Positions 61,911 through 64,000 of a stretch of DNA of 64,000 nt are shown one piece after another. Source of the DNA: Gemmatimonadota bacterium (GTDB lineage Bacteria; Gemmatimonadota; Gemmatimonadetes; Gemmatimonadales; Gemmatimonadaceae); the NCBI GenBank assembly GCA_027622655.1, contig JAQBYI010000012.1, positions 1 to 64,000 on the forward strand. The letters are read 5' to 3'. Below the pieces are notes generated by a model. The model did not search any database. It was not told where the DNA came from and was given only the letters and a program-made list of their open reading frames with translations. Made by a program: the position numbers and the translations under genes. Each line of letters begins with the position of its first letter. Within the stretch, counting starts at the first letter, position 1.

Positions 61911-64000
61911 ATGGGCAACAGCCGTCAACGCTTCGACATTCTCGTACCAGCACAGGCGCTGTGGGCAGCGGCCTTAATGGCCTGCGCGCTGGTCGCAAGC
62001 ACGGCTGGCGCGGCACACGCACAGACCGTTCGGGGCACCGTCGTTGATGTGGGCGCCGTGCCTGTTCCAGGCGTCATGGTGCAACTGCTTGGCGACGATT
62101 CCACAGTGGTGGCCCATTCGCTGACGGACGCGGCCGGACGCTTTCTCGTGGCCGCGACGCGCCCCGGCTCGTACCGGGTCCGCACGCTCCGCATTGGATT
62201 CCGGCCGGTCATATCGGCTCCTATTGCCCTTGGCGCGGCTCAGGAAGTTGGCCAGAAGATCCAGCTCGCCTCGGTATCGCTCGGCCTCGACACCGTGCGT
62301 GTGGGCGGTCGCAACGCATGCGGCCGCGCCGTGCCGACTGGCGGCATGACGATCGCCGTGTGGGAACAGGCGCGGGCGGCGATGGCCGCCACGCGCATCA
62401 GCAGCGCATCGCGAGACATGTTCACCCGCCGCGTGATCTACGATCAGACACTCGACGCCGCAGGATGGCGGACGCTCAAGCAGAGCACCGAGATCCAGAG
62501 CGATGCCCTCATCCAGCCGTGGCATGCCGAAACCCCCGAGAACCTCCACAAGTTCGGCTACATCGTGAGCGTTTTCGATTCCACGGTGTATCGCGCTCCG
62601 GGACTCGAGATGCTCGGCTCATCGTATTTCTTCGAGGACCATTGCTTCCGCCTGACGAACGGGCGCGACCGCAAGCTGATCGGCCTCGAGTTCACGCCGA
62701 CGCCGGAACGGCGCAACCTCGCCGACGTGCGCGGCACGATTTGGCTTGACCGAGAATCTGCCGAGTTGCGACAGGTCGAGTTCCGTTATGTGTATCCCGA
62801 CAACCCGGACATGGAACTCGGGGCACGCGGAACGATTGATTTCGTGCGGATGCGCAACGGGGCCTGGGCCGTATCGCAATGGAACATCCGCATGCCCGTC
62901 CTCGAGATGGCCAACGCGGGTACGCGGGTTCCCGGGCGCCGGTCCGGGGCCGAAGCGCAGATACGTGTCGCCAACGTCCAGGTAGCCGGCGGCGAGCTCG
63001 CGTTGGCTGTCAGTGGCCGCGACACGCTCTTCGCGCGCCCACCGCTGATGCTGCACGGCACCGTTGTCGACTCGGTCAGCGGCGACGAACTCACTGGGGC
63101 CCGCGTGGCACTGCAGGGGACGTCACTCGCCGCTGTGGCCGCCGAGGATGGCAGGTTCGTCATGCCCGGCGTACTCCCCGGCGAATACGCGCTCGTTGTA
63201 CGTACGCCGGGCCTGGACTCACTCGGCACGGCGAGCGAGACGTCGGTCACGATCACAGATGCGAAGGACGACGTACTCGTCCGGGTTCCCAGTGCACGGC
63301 AGCTTGTCGCCTCGGTCTGTGGTACCGAGCGCCCAGCGACAGCAGGAATCCCCGGAATCATCGTGGGCCAGACGGTTGGCCCCGATGATACCACGGCGCC
63401 GCCGGGAACGACCGTGAGTGTGGAGTGGACGGATGCAGCTACCGGTGGCCCGCGTGCGGCGAGTCTTCCGACCGACGCGAATGGAAATTTCCGAATCTGT
63501 GGGCTTCCGACCCGCACGGCCATTTCGCTGCGCGCCGCCACTGATTCGCTACGCTCGGAGCCGCAAAGCGTCGTATTGGCACCTGAACGGCCCGTCGAAA
63601 GCGTGCGCCTGCCGATCGTGCATCGCGCCGCCGCCACCGCCGTTTTCACAGGTCTCGTCATGGCCGACAGCGGTGCATCGGTGGTGAACGACGCCGAAGT
63701 AATCTTCCCAGATGTTCCCGTAAGCGTTCACAGCTCCGAACGCGGAGCCTTCCGGTTGCGCGACGTGCCGGTCGGCACGCACCGCGTGATCGTCCGCAAG
63801 TTCGGCTATGGGCCGCTCAACACGACACTGACGTTCGCGGCCAACGAAACTGTTGATCGTCGGATCGTGCTCTCGCGGATGACGATCCTCAACGAGGTCG
63901 TGATTACCGCGAGCGCCCGCCGGCTGGCGGCGTTTGAGGAACACCGCGCGCTCGGTTTGGGCAAGTTCTTCTCTCGAGACTTTCTGGAGACGCAGGAAGG
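61911..64000 (+). CDS. Secreted protein with carboxypeptidase-regulatory-like domains (partial, TonB-receptor-like)
   Basis: The frame opens at the ATG at 61911 (AGAGG upstream) and stays open for 696 codons to the window end, so the C-terminus is missing. A signal peptide (ALWAACALVASTAGAAHA-like, cleavage near AHAQ) is followed by a first CarboxypepD_reg/Ig-like domain (VRGTVVDVGAVPVPGVMVQLL, TDAAGRFLVAATRPGSYRV). A middle beta domain with YDQTLDAAGWRT follows, then a second (LHGTVVDSVSGDELTGARVAL, EDGRFVMPGVLPGEYAL) and a further pair of such domains at about 470-650 (including FRLRDVPVGTHRVIVRKFGYGPL). The last visible part, LNEVVITASARRLAAFEEH, resembles the start of a TonB-receptor plug. 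It may be an outer-membrane receptor or surface protein; the barrel lies beyond the window. Confidence 0.85.
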   Translation, partial: MGNSRQRFDILVPAQALWAAALMACALVASTAGAAHAQTVRGTVVDVGAVPVPGVMVQLLGDDSTVVAHSLTDAAGRFLVAATRPGSYRVRTLRIGFRPVISAPIALGAAQEVGQKIQLASVSLGLDTVRVGGRNACGRAVPTGGMTIAVWEQARAAMAATRISSASRDMFTRRVIYDQTLDAAGWRTLKQSTEIQSDALIQPWHAETPENLHKFGYIVSVFDSTVYRAPGLEMLGSSYFFEDHCFRLTNGRDRKLIGLEFTPTPERRNLADVRGTIWLDRESAELRQVEFRYVYPDNPDMELGARGTIDFVRMRNGAWAVSQWNIRMPVLEMANAGTRVPGRRSGAEAQIRVANVQVAGGELALAVSGRDTLFARPPLMLHGTVVDSVSGDELTGARVALQGTSLAAVAAEDGRFVMPGVLPGEYALVVRTPGLDSLGTASETSVTITDAKDDVLVRVPSARQLVASVCGTERPATAGIPGIIVGQTVGPDDTTAPPGTTVSVEWTDAATGGPRAASLPTDANGNFRICGLPTRTAISLRAATDSLRSEPQSVVLAPERPVESVRLPIVHRAAATAVFTGLVMADSGASVVNDAEVIFPDVPVSVHSSERGAFRLRDVPVGTHRVIVRKFGYGPLNTTLTFAANETVDRRIVLSRMTILNEVVITASARRLAAFEEHRALGLGKFFSRDFLETQE

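Overview
This window is a gene-dense, high-GC chromosomal segment from a diderm (Gram-negative type) bacterium. The signs are LPS-core genes (a Kdo-kinase-like protein and a heptosyltransferase), an outer-membrane-type beta protein, minor pilins, and a final gene with carboxypeptidase-regulatory-like domains. The gene content would fit Gemmatimonadota. That is inference from gene style and quinone-pathway make-up, not from a marker-gene comparison. No prophage, insertion sequence, integrase or CRISPR array was seen. Most genes are housekeeping and are packed into operons with 4-base stop/start overlaps.

Layout: 1-780 holds a decayed rhomboid protease gene and a 10-bp tandem repeat. 780-8669 is a protein-quality block (dnaK, an HtrA protease, tRNA-Leu, trigger factor, clpP, clpX, engB). 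8660-10730 holds a secreted unknown, an acyltransferase and a Nudix hydrolase. 10754-15384 (minus) has a PilB/GspE ATPase fused to a receiver domain and a large envelope protein. 15457-20539 (plus) has trpE, an FHA-GAF-adenylate cyclase, a Kdo-kinase-like protein and a heptosyltransferase. 20553-22615 is a divergent response regulator (frameshifted) and histidine kinase. 22621-33149 has maf, dtd, a TPR membrane protein, glmM-glmS, a trans-sulfuration enzyme, an M48 protease, purD, mutM and a UvrC-half protein.

33248-37475 (minus) is a tight five-gene operon with ubiE/menG, ubiD-, ubiA- and ubiX-like genes and a phosphoesterase, probably the late steps of menaquinone synthesis. 37528-40876 (plus) is an ECF sigma factor, its anti-sigma factor, a polymer-forming membrane protein and a LiaF-like toast-rack protein. 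40899-50651 (minus) has a SAM hydrolase, Mrp, four minor pilins (one cut by an amber codon), an NrnA phosphodiesterase, an amino-acid permease, guaB and a small protein. 50752-52839 (minus) has an M15-like peptidase and an SH3 protein. 52943-61829 (plus) is a long run of gpmI, an outer-membrane-like protein, a PTPS, mobA, PBP4, moeA, a methyltransferase, a zinc-ribbon protein and argJ. From 61911 an outer-membrane-type gene runs off the window.

The most unusual signal is a set of about a dozen unrelated short tandem-repeat arrays (unit 9-15 bp, 2-7 copies), mostly at gene junctions or gene ends. Units inside reading frames are always multiples of three; units outside are usually not. At the moeA/methyltransferase junction, five 11-bp units appear to have copied a former GTGA stop/start overlap. 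Three genes are visibly broken (rhomboid, response regulator, PilW-like pilin). engB has no canonical start upstream of its conserved first strand and may start at an ATT codon.
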